This document shows positions 17,154 to 26,366 of a stretch of 64,000 nucleotides of DNA, one piece after another. Position 1 is the stretch's first letter, and each line of letters begins with the position of its first letter. The translations under genes were made by a program, and so were the position numbers. The notes below the pieces were generated by a model. The model searched no databases and had not been told where the DNA came from. It worked only from the letters and a program-made list of their open reading frames with translations. The DNA lies in the NCBI GenBank assembly GCA_035309005.1, contig DATGFP010000117.1, positions 42,713 through 106,712 on the forward strand, given 5' to 3'. This stretch comes from DATARH01 sp035309005. GTDB lineage: Bacteria > Pseudomonadota > Alphaproteobacteria > ATCC43930 > CGMCC-115725.

Positions 17154-18730
17154 CCCGCCGCTTCGAGGCGCCGGCGCCCCTCCGGCACAGGCATTGTGCC
17201 GAGCGCCGCATCGATCACCAGGCTGCCGAGCCGGTGGGCCGGCACGTCGATGCGTCGCGGGGCGCCGCTTGCGCCCGGCCAGATCGCATAGTCGCTGTGC
17301 GGCTCATCGAAGCCGAAATGGGCGAACGCCCCGGAGAGGCTCGGCAGATGGTCGCCATAAAAGCCGAGCACCGCATTGTCGTCGCGCCGCTCGAGCCCGG
17401 CCGCCAAGAGGCGCAGCATCTCGTCCGAGCGGCGCAGCCCGTCGAGATAGCGCAACAGTCCGCCGTCGTCGGGCAACTCGCCGCGATCGAAGAGGCGTTC
17501 GATCGCCGGATCGAGCGGCGGCCCTTTCGCCATCCACGGCCCGTGATTGCCCATCGTGATCGCGAAGATGAAGGTGCGCGGGCCGGCGGCGTCGAGAAGG
17601 CGCAGGATATGGCGGCCGAGCTCGGGGTCCGGGCAATAGGGCGGCCGCCGTGCGCCGCCCAGCGTCTCGCGGCCGAGGAACTCGTCGAAGCCGAGCGCCG
17701 GCATAACCAGGTCGCGGCGGAAAAAGCGGCGATCGAACGGGTGCAGGCAGATCGTGCGATAGCCCGCTCGGCGCAGCCGCCAGACCTGCGATGCGAGCGG
17801 CACCCGCGCCAGCGCGTAATAGGGATTGAAGCGATCGTAGCCGAGTTCACTCTCGGGGACCCCGCTGAGCACGGCAAATTCGGTGCGCATCGTGTTGGCC
17901 CCCCAGCCCGGCACTTCGAGCCGGCCGAACTGGGCCGCTGATGTGCAGCAGGCTTCGAAGCCTGGCAGCAGCTCGCGCGGGATGCGCGGCGACAGGCGGC
18001 GTGCGTCGAAGAACGATTCGCACTGCACGATGACGATTGGTCCTCCTGTCGGGCCGCCTTCGGGCTCGCCCCGCGCCCGCACTAGGGCCGGTGCCGCGAG
18101 GCTGCGCTGCCGCGCCGGCCGCTCGGCCCGCGCCAGGACAGTATGCACAATCAGCATCGCGAAGGGGCCGAGCGCTGCCGCGTCGACGTCGGGCTCGCCG
18201 CGCGGCTCCAGGCGGTGCAGCACGCGCGCAGCGGCGGCGAGCGGAAAGGGGCACGCCAGCAGCCACAGGACAGCCGCGAACAGCGCCGCCGCGCCCGCCG
18301 CCGCGAGCGGCTGCGGCGGCCACAGGGGCGGCTCGATCGCCAGCAACATCACGGCCAGCGCTAGCGCCGCCGCGCCCCCGCCCAGCACCAGGCCAGGCCC
18401 GGCAAACGGTAGATAGAGATGCGGATGGGTGAAGACCTGCGGCAGCTCGACCGATTCAGAAAACACCACCGGTTCGCGCAGCGTCTCTCGCATCGCGTAA
18501 TCGGCCACCGTGAAGGCAGCGCCGAGCGCCAGCACCACGACGCCGACAAAGAGCGGTCGCCCGCTGGCGATGCCGAGGAGCAGCGCGCCCAGCGCCAGCG
18601 GTGCGGCGTCGAGCAGCAGCGCCGCCGGGCCGCCAAAACGCGAGCGCGCGAGGCGCCGCGGCATCAGCCAACCCGCGACGACGAGGCCCCCGCCGGGGGC
18701 GACGTGCAGCAGCACTGTGACCGGCCCCAT
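17150..18730 (-). CDS. LTA-synthase-like membrane phosphotransferase
   Basis: A 526-residue protein with four or five N-terminal membrane helices (to about residue 170) and a C-terminal alkaline-phosphatase-superfamily domain facing the periplasm. Metal and catalytic residues are visible: the Glu in VQCESFFDA, the Thr in GANTMRTEFAVLSG, a His in TMGNHGPW and the Asp-His pair in GFYGDHLPSLSG. Relatives (LtaS, OpgB) transfer phosphoglycerol, and some capsule loci use such enzymes to decorate polysaccharide. ATG at 18730 lies four bases after the SDR stop, so it belongs to the kpsC transcript. An in-frame start 25 codons upstream overlaps the SDR and is less likely. Confidence 0.82.
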   Translation of the reverse strand: MGPVTVLLHVAPGGGLVVAGWLMPRRLARSRFGGPAALLLDAAPLALGALLLGIASGRPLFVGVVVLALGAAFTVADYAMRETLREPVVFSESVELPQVFTHPHLYLPFAGPGLVLGGGAAALALAVMLLAIEPPLWPPQPLAAAGAAALFAAVLWLLACPFPLAAAARVLHRLEPRGEPDVDAAALGPFAMLIVHTVLARAERPARQRSLAAPALVRARGEPEGGPTGGPIVIVQCESFFDARRLSPRIPRELLPGFEACCTSAAQFGRLEVPGWGANTMRTEFAVLSGVPESELGYDRFNPYYALARVPLASQVWRLRRAGYRTICLHPFDRRFFRRDLVMPALGFDEFLGRETLGGARRPPYCPDPELGRHILRLLDAAGPRTFIFAITMGNHGPWMAKGPPLDPAIERLFDRGELPDDGGLLRYLDGLRRSDEMLRLLAAGLERRDDNAVLGFYGDHLPSLSGAFAHFGFDEPHSDYAIWPGASGAPRRIDVPAHRLGSLVIDAALGTMPVPEGRRRLEAAG

Positions 18731-18734
18731 CGCT

Positions 18735-19514
18735 TCACGCCGCCCGAATACGAAAGCGGAAGCCGCGCAGGATGCGGTCGCCGAGCAGCGCCGGGGCGAG
18801 GTCACAGAAGTGCATGCCGAGCACTAGCGGCCAGGGAAAATTGACGCGCGCGCGGCCGCGGTCGATGCCGCGCTTGATGCGGCGGGCGGCGCACTCGCCG
18901 CTCGCCAGAAACGGCACCGGCCCGTCCCAGCGGTCGGTCATTGGCGACGCAAAAAAGCCCGGGCACACCACCGTCACCCCGACGCCGTGCGGCGCAAGCA
19001 GCGGTCGCAGCGCCTCGCCGTAGGCCCGCAAGCCCGCTTTGCTGGCGCAGTAGCCGGGGCTGTAGGGCAGGCCGCGGAAGGCCGCTACCGAGGCGATCGC
19101 GACGATCCGGCCGCGGCCGCGCGCGCACAACAGCGGCGCCAGCGGCGCGATCGTGTGCACCGCGCCATTGAGGTTGACCGCGATCTGCCGCAGCGTCGTC
19201 GCGGCCTCTTCGCCGGGGCTTCCCGGTTCCGCCCCGGCCGAGGTGCCGGCGTTGGCGATCAGCAGTTCAATGGGATGGGCGCGGTCGAATTCGCCGAGCC
19301 AGGCGGCAAGCGCGGCGCCGTCGGCGACGTCGATCGCGGCGCTGCTGACGCTTGCCCCGGCCGCCCGACACGCGGAGGCGGTCAGGGCGAGACGCTCCGA
19401 GTTGCGCGCGACGAGGCCCATCACCGTGTCCGGGGCGGCGTAGGCGCGGGCCAGCGCGGCGCCGAGCCCGCTCGAGGCGCCAGTGATCACCACGACCCGG
19501 TAAGGTGCCCGCAT
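18735..19514 (-). CDS. SDR family oxidoreductase, capsule locus
   Basis: A 259-residue short-chain dehydrogenase with VVVITGASSGLGAALARAY, NAGTSAG, the catalytic serine in AIASVAAFRG and YCASKAG. A PGFFASPMTDRW stretch follows. The start codon overlaps the stop of kpsC, indicating translational coupling. SDRs of this type are common in KpsC/KpsS capsule loci, where the substrate is generally unknown. The C-terminal ~40 residues (FPWPLVLGMHFCDLAP) are hydrophobic and may contact the membrane. Confidence 0.84.
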   Translation of the reverse strand: MRAPYRVVVITGASSGLGAALARAYAAPDTVMGLVARNSERLALTASACRAAGASVSSAAIDVADGAALAAWLGEFDRAHPIELLIANAGTSAGAEPGSPGEEAATTLRQIAVNLNGAVHTIAPLAPLLCARGRGRIVAIASVAAFRGLPYSPGYCASKAGLRAYGEALRPLLAPHGVGVTVVCPGFFASPMTDRWDGPVPFLASGECAARRIKRGIDRGRARVNFPWPLVLGMHFCDLAPALLGDRILRGFRFRIRAA

Positions 19515-21499
19515 CAGGGGCGCGGCCGCTCGCTCAGCCCGCGCGCCGGCGACGCGCCGACGATGGGGAGCACTGCGCGAACCTCGCTAAGCCGCCGCGC
19601 GATCATCCCCTGCAAGCGGCGGGCCAGCACCAGCGGTCCGGGCCGCCACAATCCCGGCTGGTCGAGACGCTCGATGATCAGCTCAGGCCCGCACGGCAGC
19701 CGGGTCAGCGGGTCGAGATAGCGCGGATAAAGAATGAGGGCGCCGGCGACCAATTCGTCGAGCGTCAAGCGGCGGCCGCGGTCGATCGGCAGCTGGTCTA
19801 CGGTCAACCCCCACCCGGCATAGAACGGCCGGCCGTAGACGACGACGCGCCGCCCGCGCAGCAGCGCCTCGAAGCCGGCGAGCGAGGTCATCGTGTGCAC
19901 TTCGTCGACCACGGCGAGGAGCGCGGCCGTCGCGGCGCTGCCGACGAACAGATCAGCGAAGCGCCGCGCCGTGGTGTCGGGTACGGCGCCCTGGCGGTGC
20001 CCGGCAGCGACGTCGGGATGCGGCTTATAGAGGATGCACGCGTCGGGGTTCGCCGCCCGAACGGCGGCGAGGAGGTCGCGGTTGGTGCGGACCGCGCCGC
20101 CGCCGCAAGTGATCGAAAGGTCGTCTTCGACTTGGCCCGGCACCAGGATGCAGCGTCGCCCGGCCGGCAGGTCCAGCTCGGCGGCGCCGGCGGCGAGGTT
20201 GTATTTGGTGACGCCGCGGCTGACGAGCTGGCCCGCCAGACGCTGCGCCCGCGCCAGCAGCGCCGGCGCGAACTCGGTCTCAGCGAGCAGGGTTTCGAGG
20301 TCGCTCGGCTGGCGCGGATCGAAATACATGCCGCGGGCATCGCAGACGAGCGAGGCCGGCGGCAGGAAGTCGGAGCCGAGGCCGACCGAGCGGATGAACC
20401 CGTCCTCGACGCGGATCAGCCTCACCCCATGCCGCGCCGCCGCCGCAGCGAGGCCGTCCGGCAGCCGCGATGCCCAGCCGGCGATGGCACCGGGCGGCCC
20501 GGGTCCGCGCCGCGTCGCGGCAAGCGCGTCCGCGGCGGTGCGGCGGAACACTGGGCCGCCGGCCGACGAGCGCAGGAAATCCGCGATGCGTCGGCGCTTC
20601 CAGAACGACATCCCGACGCACACCGCGACGCCGCGGTTGGCATCGTCGAGCCGGCGCCAGTCGGCGAGGATCGCTAGCGCTTCCTCGAAGCTCGTGGCGG
20701 TGTTGCGAAACGGGTCGCGGTAGCGCGTCGCGAGCAGGCAGGCGGCGGCGAAGAGCTCGTCGACCGTTCGCCGAAACCCGTGCTGCGGCAGGCCGGGCGC
20801 GTCGTCCGTGACGCTCCAGCCGGCGTAGAACGCCTCGCCAAACGCGGTGACCGGGACTCCCGCAATGAGGGCGAGAAAGCCGAACTCGCCGCCGGCGCTG
20901 TAGACCCGCTTCGCCCGAGGAAGCATCAGCCAGGGGTCGATCGCCGCGCCGAGCACGGTAGCGCCTCGCGCCGCGTTGGAGGCTAGGCCGGCGCTCAGTC
21001 GACCGCCGGCAAGACCGGCGGCGAGAACGATGAGTCGCTGGGCAGGGTGTTCGGCCGTGGCGCGGTCGAGCATCGCCGCCGCGACCGCCGCATCCGGCGC
21101 CGCGCCGCGCTCGGCGGCCACGAGATCGACCACCGCAAGGCCGTCACCCGGCGGCAGCCGGGTCCCGTCGCCGCCGTGCCACCATGCGCCGCCGATTCGC
21201 GCCGCCGCGAGCGCCCGGCGCGCCGCCGCCGCCCGCGCCAAGAGCGTGCGATCCTCCCAGCCGCGCTCGGCGAGGATGCCACCGGGCGTCGCGATGCCGG
21301 CCGATGCGCCGCCCGCCGGGCCTTCTGCCACCAGCGCGCTGAGCAGCGGCGGCGGCGTCCGCCCGCGCGGCGGGGCGCGCAATAGTCCTTCCTCCAGCCG
21401 CACTCCCGGAACCGCGGCGAGCTCCGGGAAGAGCATAGCCATCGCCGCGCCCGAGGCATCTCGCCGCGGCCGGGGTATCCTGTCGCCGAAATTGCGCAT
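19514..21499 (-). CDS. kpsC: Capsule beta-Kdo transferase KpsC
   Basis: A 661-residue protein with two retaining beta-Kdo glycosyltransferase domains, as in KpsC, which builds the poly-Kdo linker on lysophosphatidylglycerol for ABC-exported capsules. The N-domain ends with VTAFGEAFYAGWSVTDD (~residues 225-240); the C-domain contains VGMSFWKRR, RVEDGFIRSVGLGS, ILVPGQVEDD, ILYKPHPDV, HTMTSLAGFEALLRG and VYGRPFYAGWGLT. Both domains keep the FYAGW signature. The first ~40 residues before LFPELAAVPG are extra and an internal start is possible (for example the Met pair near residue 20). Leads a three-gene minus-strand operon and diverges from the nucleotidyltransferase fusion. Confidence 0.88.
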   Translation of the reverse strand: MRNFGDRIPRPRRDASGAAMAMLFPELAAVPGVRLEEGLLRAPPRGRTPPPLLSALVAEGPAGGASAGIATPGGILAERGWEDRTLLARAAAARRALAAARIGGAWWHGGDGTRLPPGDGLAVVDLVAAERGAAPDAAVAAAMLDRATAEHPAQRLIVLAAGLAGGRLSAGLASNAARGATVLGAAIDPWLMLPRAKRVYSAGGEFGFLALIAGVPVTAFGEAFYAGWSVTDDAPGLPQHGFRRTVDELFAAACLLATRYRDPFRNTATSFEEALAILADWRRLDDANRGVAVCVGMSFWKRRRIADFLRSSAGGPVFRRTAADALAATRRGPGPPGAIAGWASRLPDGLAAAAARHGVRLIRVEDGFIRSVGLGSDFLPPASLVCDARGMYFDPRQPSDLETLLAETEFAPALLARAQRLAGQLVSRGVTKYNLAAGAAELDLPAGRRCILVPGQVEDDLSITCGGGAVRTNRDLLAAVRAANPDACILYKPHPDVAAGHRQGAVPDTTARRFADLFVGSAATAALLAVVDEVHTMTSLAGFEALLRGRRVVVYGRPFYAGWGLTVDQLPIDRGRRLTLDELVAGALILYPRYLDPLTRLPCGPELIIERLDQPGLWRPGPLVLARRLQGMIARRLSEVRAVLPIVGASPARGLSERPRP

Positions 21500-21586
21500 G
21501 CGCGGAGCCTATCGCCGGCGCGCCGCCTGTCCATGAAAATCGCCGCGCGCTTGACAGGCGCCGGCGAACGCGACAAGTGGCTCGGC

Positions 21587-22843
21587 ATGATTGGGCAGGC
21601 CGTCATCCTTTGCGGCGGGCGCGGTACCCGGTTGGGCGCGCTGACCGCCGACCTGCCGAAACCGCTGATGCCGGTCGGGGACGCGCCCTTTCTCGACGTG
21701 CTGCTGTTCGAGCTCGGCCGCCACGGGGTCCGGCGCATCCTGCTGCTTGCCGGCTTTGGCGCGGCGCGGATCGAGGAATACGTCGCCGCCAGCCGGCTCG
21801 CGGCGCGCTTCGGCCTCGATATCGAGATCGCGGTCGAGCCGGCGCCCGCCGGCACCGGCGGCGCGCTGTGGCAGGCGCGTGACCGGCTCGACGAATCCTT
21901 CCTGATGCTCAATGGCGATTCGTGGTTCGACGTCAACCTGCTTGATTTGGCCTTCCGGCTGGCGGCCGATCCTGAGGCGCTCGGCGTCCTGGCGCTGCGC
22001 CGGCTCGCCGATGCCAGCCGCTATGGATCAGTGCGGCTGGCTGGGGATCGCATCGCGGCCTTCGCGGAGCGGCCCGCGGGCGGCGGAGCGGGGCTCGTCA
22101 GCGGTGGGGTCTACGCGCTGCGCCGCGCCGTCACCGACGCGCTGCAGCCGCAATCCTCGCTCGAGGCCGATCTCTTTCCCCGGCTGGCGGCGGCGGGACA
22201 GCTGCGCGGCTTTGCGTTCGACCGCTATTTCGTCGATATCGGCGTGCCGGCGGATTTGGCCCGCGCCCAGCGCGAGGTCCCGCTGCGCCGGCGCCGGCCG
22301 GCGGCGTTTCTCGACCGCGACGGTGTCCTCAACCACGATGACGGGTATGTCGGCTCGGTGGCGCGGTTCCGCTGGATCGAGGGCGCCAAACGGGCGGTCA
22401 AGCTGCTCAACGATGCCGGGCTGTTCGTCTTCCTGGTCACCAATCAGGCGGGCGTCGCGCGCGGGCTCTACCGCGAAGAAGAAGTCGGCTTGGTGCATGC
22501 CCACCTCGCCGGCGAACTGGCCGCGGCCGACGCTCACATTGACGACATCCGCTATTGTCCGTTTCACCCCGAGGGCGTCGTCCCGGAATATTCCCGGCCG
22601 AGCGACTGGCGCAAGCCGGCGCCGGGGATGATCCTCGACCTAGTGGATTGCTGGCCGGTCGACCCCGACGCGAGCTTTCTGGTCGGCGACAAGGAAGGCG
22701 ATCTCGCCGCCGGCGCCGCCGCCGGTATCCCGGGGTATCTCTTTACCGGCGGCGATTTGGCCGCCTTCATCGCCGATCTCCTGTCGCGTAGGCTTGACGC
22801 TGCGGCGCTTTCCCGTTCCGCTTCGCCGGCGCCGCAGCTATAG
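21587..22843 (+). CDS. Nucleotidyltransferase-HAD phosphatase fusion
   Basis: A 418-residue two-domain protein. Residues 1-230 are a sugar-1-phosphate nucleotidyltransferase (LCGGRGTRLG at 8-17, PKPLMPVGD, NGD at 109-111), closest in pattern to HddC-type heptose-1-phosphate guanylyltransferases. Residues 235-418 are a GmhB-like HAD-IIIA phosphatase (LDRDGVLNHDDGYV with Asp243 and Asp245, VTNQAGVARG, WRKPAPGMI, VGDKEGD). Such a fusion would carry out two steps towards a GDP- or ADP-heptose. The GmhB zinc loop is altered: Cys324 remains, but the positions of the His and two Cys ligands are Phe, Ser and Trp. ATG at 21587 is preferred; one 18 codons upstream exists. Confidence 0.85.
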   Translation: MIGQAVILCGGRGTRLGALTADLPKPLMPVGDAPFLDVLLFELGRHGVRRILLLAGFGAARIEEYVAASRLAARFGLDIEIAVEPAPAGTGGALWQARDRLDESFLMLNGDSWFDVNLLDLAFRLAADPEALGVLALRRLADASRYGSVRLAGDRIAAFAERPAGGGAGLVSGGVYALRRAVTDALQPQSSLEADLFPRLAAAGQLRGFAFDRYFVDIGVPADLARAQREVPLRRRRPAAFLDRDGVLNHDDGYVGSVARFRWIEGAKRAVKLLNDAGLFVFLVTNQAGVARGLYREEEVGLVHAHLAGELAAADAHIDDIRYCPFHPEGVVPEYSRPSDWRKPAPGMILDLVDCWPVDPDASFLVGDKEGDLAAGAAAGIPGYLFTGGDLAAFIADLLSRRLDAAALSRSASPAPQL

Positions 22844-22926
22844 TTGGGCACGGCGCCGCGGGGGGAAAGCGGCGTCCTCGGCCGGAGTTTTCGCTTTTTT
22901 TCCCGCCAGCTGAGCCGGATTTCGCA

Positions 22927-24111
22927 ATGGTCGATTTCGTCCGCCGCGTCCAAGCCGTGCGCGATGCCGCCGTTATCGGCGGGCTGCCGCCGCGCTATGT
23001 CGCTAAGCTGCTGGCGTTCTTTGGGTCGCTCAACGTCTGGTTCTGGGCGATCGTCGGGCTGCCGACGCTGATTGCCGGCGTCTATTTTTTCGCGATCGCC
23101 TCCGACCTTTATGTGTCCGAGGTTAAGTTCGTCGTCCGCGGCCCGAGCAAGACCCCGGTCAGCGCGCTCAGTGCGATGCTGAGCAGCGCGGCCGGTTCGT
23201 CTGTGTCGGAAGACACCTTCGCGGTGCACGACTACCTGATGTCGCGCGACGCGGTGCGCCGGCTCGAACGCGAGGACGAATTGCGCACGCTGCTCGGCCG
23301 GCCGGAAGGCGACCTGCTGACCCGGTTCCCCGGGGTATGGTATTGGCGCAAGGATTTCGAGGCGCTCTACCAGGCTTATGCGCGCTTCGTCTCGGTCGAA
23401 GTCGACAGCACCAGCGGGGTCAGCACGCTTGAGGTCAAGGCCTACCGGCCGGAAGACGCGCAGCGCATGGCCCGCGCCCTGATGAATTTCAGCGAACAGC
23501 TGGTCAACGCGCTGAACGAGCGCTCGCGGCACGACGCACTCGCGGTGTTTCAACACGAAGTCGAAACCACCGAAGCGCGCATCGCCGAGATCCAGACCGA
23601 GCTGACCGCCTACCGCGTCAAGGAGAAGATGCTCGATCCGAAAAGCGCCTCGGTCGGACCGCTCGAGCTGTTGGCGCAGATGAATACGCAATTGGCCGCC
23701 GCCAAAGGGCGGCTCGCCGAAATCATCAAGGATTCGCCGAGCAGCCCGCAAATCAGGCTGTACCGCACCCGCATCGCCTCGCTCGAACGGCTAATCGGCG
23801 AGGAAGGCTCGAAAATCGCCGGCAACGGCAACTCGGTCGCGACCGCGGTGGGAGAATACGAGCGCCTCGACGTGCAGCGCCTGCTGGCGCAAAAGCAATT
23901 GGCCTCCGCCTTCACCTCGCTCGAAGCCGCCCGCCTCGAAGCACAGCGCCAGCAGCTTTACCTCGAGACGATCGCCCAGCCCAACCTTGCGGACTACCCG
24001 CTTTATCCGAAGCGGTTCCTGTCGTTCGCGACGGTCGTGGTCAGCTGCCTGCTGGCCTACGGCATCGCCTGGCTCCTGGTCGCCAGCGTGCGCGAGCACG
24101 CCTCGGCCTAG
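22927..24111 (+). CDS. kpsE: Capsule export inner-membrane protein KpsE
   Basis: A 394-residue polysaccharide co-polymerase of the KpsE/BexC family, which bridges the ABC transporter and the outer membrane channel. It has one transmembrane helix near residues 38-60 (IVGLPTLIAGVYFFAIAS), a large periplasmic domain with a coiled coil (residues ~200-330, from FQHEVETTEARIAEIQTEL onward) and a second membrane helix at the C-terminus (FATVVVSCLLAYGIAWLLV). The Pro/Gly-rich approach to the last helix, PLYPKRFLSF, is typical. Followed after 29 bases by kpsT. Confidence 0.88.
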   Translation: MVDFVRRVQAVRDAAVIGGLPPRYVAKLLAFFGSLNVWFWAIVGLPTLIAGVYFFAIASDLYVSEVKFVVRGPSKTPVSALSAMLSSAAGSSVSEDTFAVHDYLMSRDAVRRLEREDELRTLLGRPEGDLLTRFPGVWYWRKDFEALYQAYARFVSVEVDSTSGVSTLEVKAYRPEDAQRMARALMNFSEQLVNALNERSRHDALAVFQHEVETTEARIAEIQTELTAYRVKEKMLDPKSASVGPLELLAQMNTQLAAAKGRLAEIIKDSPSSPQIRLYRTRIASLERLIGEEGSKIAGNGNSVATAVGEYERLDVQRLLAQKQLASAFTSLEAARLEAQRQQLYLETIAQPNLADYPLYPKRFLSFATVVVSCLLAYGIAWLLVASVREHASA

Positions 24112-24140
24112 CCGGCCGCAGAACCAGCCGAGCCGCGCCG

Positions 24141-24794
24141 ATGATTGCTGCGACCGGGATCAGCAAGGACTACCACTCGGAAACCGGCCACGGTTACCAC
24201 CGAGTGCTGAACGATGTCTCGTTCATGGTCGAGCGCGGCGAGAAGGTGGCGGTGCTGGGGCGCAACGGCGCCGGCAAGTCGACGCTGATCCGCCTGCTCG
24301 CCGGGATCGAAGTGCCGACCAGCGGCACCATCGAGCGAACGATGTCGGTCTCCTGGCCGGTCGGCCTCAACGGCGGCGTCGGCGGCAGCATGACCGGCAA
24401 CGACAATATCCGCTTCATCTCGCGGCTCTATAACCGGCCATTCCCGCTGATGCGCGAGTACGTCGACGATTTCGCCGAATTGGGCAAGTTTCTCGCCGAG
24501 CCGGTGCGCACCTATTCGGCCGGGATGCGGGCGCGGCTCAATTTCGCGCTGTCGATCGCGATCGATTTCGACTGCTACCTGATCGACGAGATCATCTCGG
24601 TCGGCGACCAGCGCTTTCAGCGACGCTCGCAGGAGGAGCTTTTCGAGAAGCGCTCCGACCGCTGCCTTATCCTTGCCTCGCACGTGCCGAACGTGGTCAG
24701 GGACTACTGTTCGCGCGCGCTCGTGCTGCATCGCGGCCGCGGCAAGGTATTCGACGACCTCGATCTGGCGCTCGACATCTACCAGGATCTGTAG
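24141..24794 (+). CDS. kpsT: Capsule ABC transporter ATPase KpsT
   Basis: A 217-residue ATP-binding subunit of the capsule exporter. Walker A is GRNGAGKST (40-48), the signature motif is TYSAGMRAR (about 124-132), Walker B is CYLIDE (145-150), and the switch His is in ASHVP (His181). The family-specific WPVGLNGGVGGSMTG precedes the Q-loop region, and the protein ends early as KpsT proteins do. The permease partner KpsM is not in this window. Its stop is 10 bases from the stop of the convergent ferredoxin reductase gene. Confidence 0.9.
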   Translation: MIAATGISKDYHSETGHGYHRVLNDVSFMVERGEKVAVLGRNGAGKSTLIRLLAGIEVPTSGTIERTMSVSWPVGLNGGVGGSMTGNDNIRFISRLYNRPFPLMREYVDDFAELGKFLAEPVRTYSAGMRARLNFALSIAIDFDCYLIDEIISVGDQRFQRRSQEELFEKRSDRCLILASHVPNVVRDYCSRALVLHRGRGKVFDDLDLALDIYQDL

Positions 24795-24804
24795 GAATTG
24801 CCGG

Positions 24805-26043
24805 TCAGGCGCTGCGTGCACTCGCTGCGGCGCGCAGGTCGAAGCTGGCGTCGGCGGCCTCGTCCGGCCTTACCTGGCGCCCAGCAGCGAGCAGCCGCCG
24901 GGCATGCGCATGATCGGCGGGGCGGTTGACCGATTCGATGCCGAGCAGCTGCCCGTCCCGGTAGCAGAACACCGAAAACTCACCGCTCTCCGCGTCGCCT
25001 CGCAGCACCGTCTGATCGTGCCCGGTGGTGAGCCCGGCGATCTGCAGCCGCAGCTTGCCCTGCTCGCTCCAGAACCATGGCAGCGCCGTATACGGACGCG
25101 GCGTGCCAAGGATGCGCTCGGCGACGCAGCGCGCATGGTCGGCGGCGTTCTGCACCGCTTCGAGGCGGGTCTGCTGGCCCTCGGCGTGAACACAGGGAAA
25201 AGTGGCGCAATCGCCGATCGCCGAAATTGCCGGGTCGGCGGTCAACAGCGTCGCGTCGACCACGATGCCGTTCGCCACCGCGAGGCCGGAGGCGGCGGCC
25301 AATTCGGTGTTCGGCACGACGCCGACGCTGACCAGCACGAGGTCGGCGGCGAGCCGCTCGCCGCCGGCCAGATCGACGTGGTCGACCTTGCCGCCGTGGC
25401 CGGCGATCCGCACCGCCTGCGCGCCAAAGCCGAACTCGACGCCGGCGCCTCGGTGCGCCTCGGCAAAGAATAGCGAGGTCGGCACCGAGACGACCCGCGC
25501 CATGACGCGGTCGACCAGCTCGACGATGTGGACGTGCTTGCCCTTGGCGCGCGCCACCGCGGCGAATTCGAGGCCGATGAAGCCGGCGCCGATCACCACC
25601 ACCCGGCCGGCAGCCGCCAAGCGCTCGCGCAGCTCCTCGGTTTCGGCCAGGGTACGCAGATAGCACACGCCGTCTAGCTCGATCCCGGGCAACGGCGGCA
25701 CCCGGTTGCGCGCACCGGTGGCCAATACGAGATGGCTATACGACAGGCGCTCGCCGGTGGCGAGCCGCACCGCCCGAGCGGCGCGGTCGATCTCCATCAC
25801 CCTGGCGCCGGGGAGATAGCCGATGCGGTGATCGCGGTAGAACGCCTCCGGCCGCATCAAGAGGAGTTCAAGGCCGATCTTGCCGTCGAGGTAATCTTTC
25901 GACAGCGGCGGCCGCTGATAGGGCAATACCGGCTCGTCGCCGATCAGCGTGATCGCGCCGCCGTAGCCATGTTGGCGCAGCGACGCGGCCAACTGGAAGC
26001 CGGCGTGGCCCGCCCCGACGATGACGATCCCGTCATCGGGCAT
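24805..26043 (-). CDS. FAD-dependent ferredoxin reductase
   Basis: A 412-residue NAD(P)H-dependent reductase of the putidaredoxin/rhodocoxin reductase type. FAD-binding IVIVGAGHAGFQLAASLRQ is at the N-terminus, the NAD site is VVVIGAGFIGLEFAA (about 147-162), and the second FAD motif is ISAIGDCATFP. A C-terminal domain with LPWFWSEQ follows. Its ATG overlaps the stop of the ferredoxin gene (ATGA), so the two are made together. It would pass electrons from NAD(P)H to that ferredoxin and on to a P450 or dioxygenase. Confidence 0.9.
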   Translation of the reverse strand: MPDDGIVIVGAGHAGFQLAASLRQHGYGGAITLIGDEPVLPYQRPPLSKDYLDGKIGLELLLMRPEAFYRDHRIGYLPGARVMEIDRAARAVRLATGERLSYSHLVLATGARNRVPPLPGIELDGVCYLRTLAETEELRERLAAAGRVVVIGAGFIGLEFAAVARAKGKHVHIVELVDRVMARVVSVPTSLFFAEAHRGAGVEFGFGAQAVRIAGHGGKVDHVDLAGGERLAADLVLVSVGVVPNTELAAASGLAVANGIVVDATLLTADPAISAIGDCATFPCVHAEGQQTRLEAVQNAADHARCVAERILGTPRPYTALPWFWSEQGKLRLQIAGLTTGHDQTVLRGDAESGEFSVFCYRDGQLLGIESVNRPADHAHARRLLAAGRQVRPDEAADASFDLRAAASARSA

Positions 26044-26366
26044 CAGGTTTGGGTTTCCGGCAGGTAGACGACGAGCCCGTCCATTGCCGGCGATACGATG
26101 AGCTGGCAGGAGAGGCGGCTGTTGGTGCGGCGCGGGCTGGCGGTGCCTTCGAGCATCGCATCCTCGTCGGCCGACACCGGCGACACCATCGCCAGCTGGT
26201 CGTCGCGCACATAGACGTGGCAGGTCGCGCACATGCACGAGCCGCCGCATTCGGCGACGATGCCGTCGATCCCGTGGAGGATTGCGGCCTGCATGATTGT
26301 GGTGTCGACCGGGATGTCGAGCGTCGTCTCCTTACCGTCCTGGGCAACGTAAGTCACACGCGGCAT
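26043..26366 (-). CDS. [2Fe-2S] ferredoxin, adrenodoxin type
   Basis: A 107-residue vertebrate/putidaredoxin-type ferredoxin. Cluster ligands are in AECGGSCMCATCHVYV (the C-x5-C-x2-C pattern, plus an extra Cys inside) and RLSCQL near residue 88. ISC-assembly and P450-partner ferredoxins share this plan; the pairing with a reductase gene points to the second role. The nearest P450s are the tandem pair 11 kb away. It diverges from an amidohydrolase gene across 166 bases. Confidence 0.9.
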   Translation of the reverse strand: MPRVTYVAQDGKETTLDIPVDTTIMQAAILHGIDGIVAECGGSCMCATCHVYVRDDQLAMVSPVSADEDAMLEGTASPRRTNSRLSCQLIVSPAMDGLVVYLPETQT

